Origin: Arctopsyche grandis
Lineage: Eukaryota > Arthropoda > Insecta > Trichoptera > Hydropsychidae
Assembly (NCBI RefSeq): GCF_051622035.1
Contig: NC_135367.1
Location: forward strand, 29,032,001 to 29,096,000
Direction: 5' to 3'
Length of the DNA: 64,000 bases
Part shown: piece by piece, positions 63,003 to 64,000 of the stretch
Numbering within the stretch: the first letter of the stretch is position 1
Layout of the letters: every line of letters begins with the position of its first letter
Made by a program: the position numbers and the translations under genes
The notes under the pieces: model-generated
What the model was told of the DNA's origin: nothing
What the model saw: the letters and a program-made list of their open reading frames with translations, nothing else
Database searches by the model: none

Positions 63003-64000
63003 AGGTGCGTCGTGTTTCGACAACTAGATTAGCGGATACAGGCCACAAGCCGTGCACCAGGAATAATGTAGGATATTTCGAATTGTACAAGTATATAATA
63101 TTCGAATTAAGAAAATGGAAATTTACTTAAAACAGGGAAGAGGAATTAGTAAGAAATAGATCAGTCAGTCAATTTTTGATACCCTACTTATATTCTGTCT
63201 TTGTAAAATTTTATGTATATATATTCTATGTTTTGATACGCACCCACATATGCCACAAGGCGTTCAACATTTTGAGCAGGTTTAGTAAGTTCTCAGGAAA
63301 ATAAAATGCATTTTTCCAATTTTTTTTTGTCGTTTGGTATTAAATTTGCTTCAAATTAGGCTATTGAATTGTAGAGCAATTTTCGTAAGTTCAAAACGGG
63401 TGATAAAGCAACAGAAATTGATCTTAAACTGAGAATACTTTTGCTTGCCGTGCAATGTTTTATTTTTTAAATTCTGTCCTGAGAATGAGTAGACAGTCGT
63501 GGGCGTCTTTCTTCACCAGGTTTGATAACGACTAAAGTTACTTGAATCATAATTACGTGCAACAATCCGAGGGCTTGCACAAAAGTTAGACATCAGTAAT
63601 CCAACAATTTTGGATGAATTAAAACAGCTAGGAAGTGAATTTGATACGATATAGTTGTTTAAGGAAAGATTTTTATCTCGAATGGTTTCTCATTTGCCTT
63701 CAGGGAAGGAAAGTACTATAATATGACTGGTGGTTAGTTTGCTTTCTAGTTGCTACCAATATTTTGAATAGGAAATCTGCTCCATTTGAAATGTTTTCTT
63801 CAGGAAGTGAGAACCACTCTGCATCTTACTGCAGTAAAAATGCGTGCAATGATGCATTTGAAAAAATTTCGAGTTCGAATTTTCGCATGATCACAAAACT
63901 TAATTGTTACTACGTACATGGATAAAGTAAAAATTCGGACGAGACGAACCCATGACTATCTATGTATTTGAGGAATATAAGAAGGTCAAAACAAAATTCG
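63003..64000. other. MTA1-like intron 2, nothing recognised
   Basis: AT-rich intron sequence to the end of the window. No third coding exon was found. Confidence 0.5.

Overview
This is nuclear DNA from an insect. The background is AT-rich, five recognisable animal genes carry ordinary spliceosomal introns, and the spaces between them are full of insect-type transposons. The psq-type HTH protein distal antenna is an insect family. The multi-intron Sec23 gene and the 24 kb intron argue against a compact Drosophila-like genome. I cannot name the order from sequence alone.

Layout. 1-21.4 kb has no protein gene I can support. It alternates AT-rich filler, short GC-rich blocks that look regulatory (about 2.9-3.9, 6.6-7.2, 10.7-11.2, 13.1-13.5, 16.5-16.9 and 20.0-20.4 kb) and decayed transposons: two hAT-type elements, a fold-back repeat, a two-copy dispersed repeat, a SINE, a Helitron-like fragment and a GC-rich MITE. 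21.4-23.1 kb holds the whole coding region of distal antenna (+). 25.2-25.8 kb holds the first two coding exons of a DRC7/lost boys gene (-), with the rest not found. 28.35-29.44 kb is a complete four-exon CHP1/elm gene (+). It faces, tail to tail, a complete ten-exon Sec23 gene (-, 35.57 down to 30.52 kb). A divergent spacer with a fold-back repeat and a LINE remnant separates Sec23 from the CpG-rich promoter and 28-bp first coding exon of an MTA1-like gene (+, 38.04 kb). Its second coding exon lies at 62.4 kb, so 38.06-62.39 kb is one intron. That intron holds a LINE with an open reverse transcriptase frame, a tRNA-derived SINE, hAT elements, several Harbinger-like MITEs and an RTE-type LINE tail.

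Functions. The genes are unrelated in role: a nuclear HTH regulator (dan), an axonemal dynein regulatory subunit (lobo/DRC7), a calcineurin B-homologous EF-hand protein (elm/CHP1), the COPII GTPase-activating coat subunit (Sec23) and a NuRD subunit (MTA1-like). They do not form an operon or pathway.

The most interesting signal is in the transposons. The LINE and the tRNA-derived SINE end in the same kind of 3' stem-loop, with similar loops but different and compensated stems. A third, reversed copy near 57.3 kb has the same layout. This suggests a LINE/SINE pair sharing a structural 3' recognition element.
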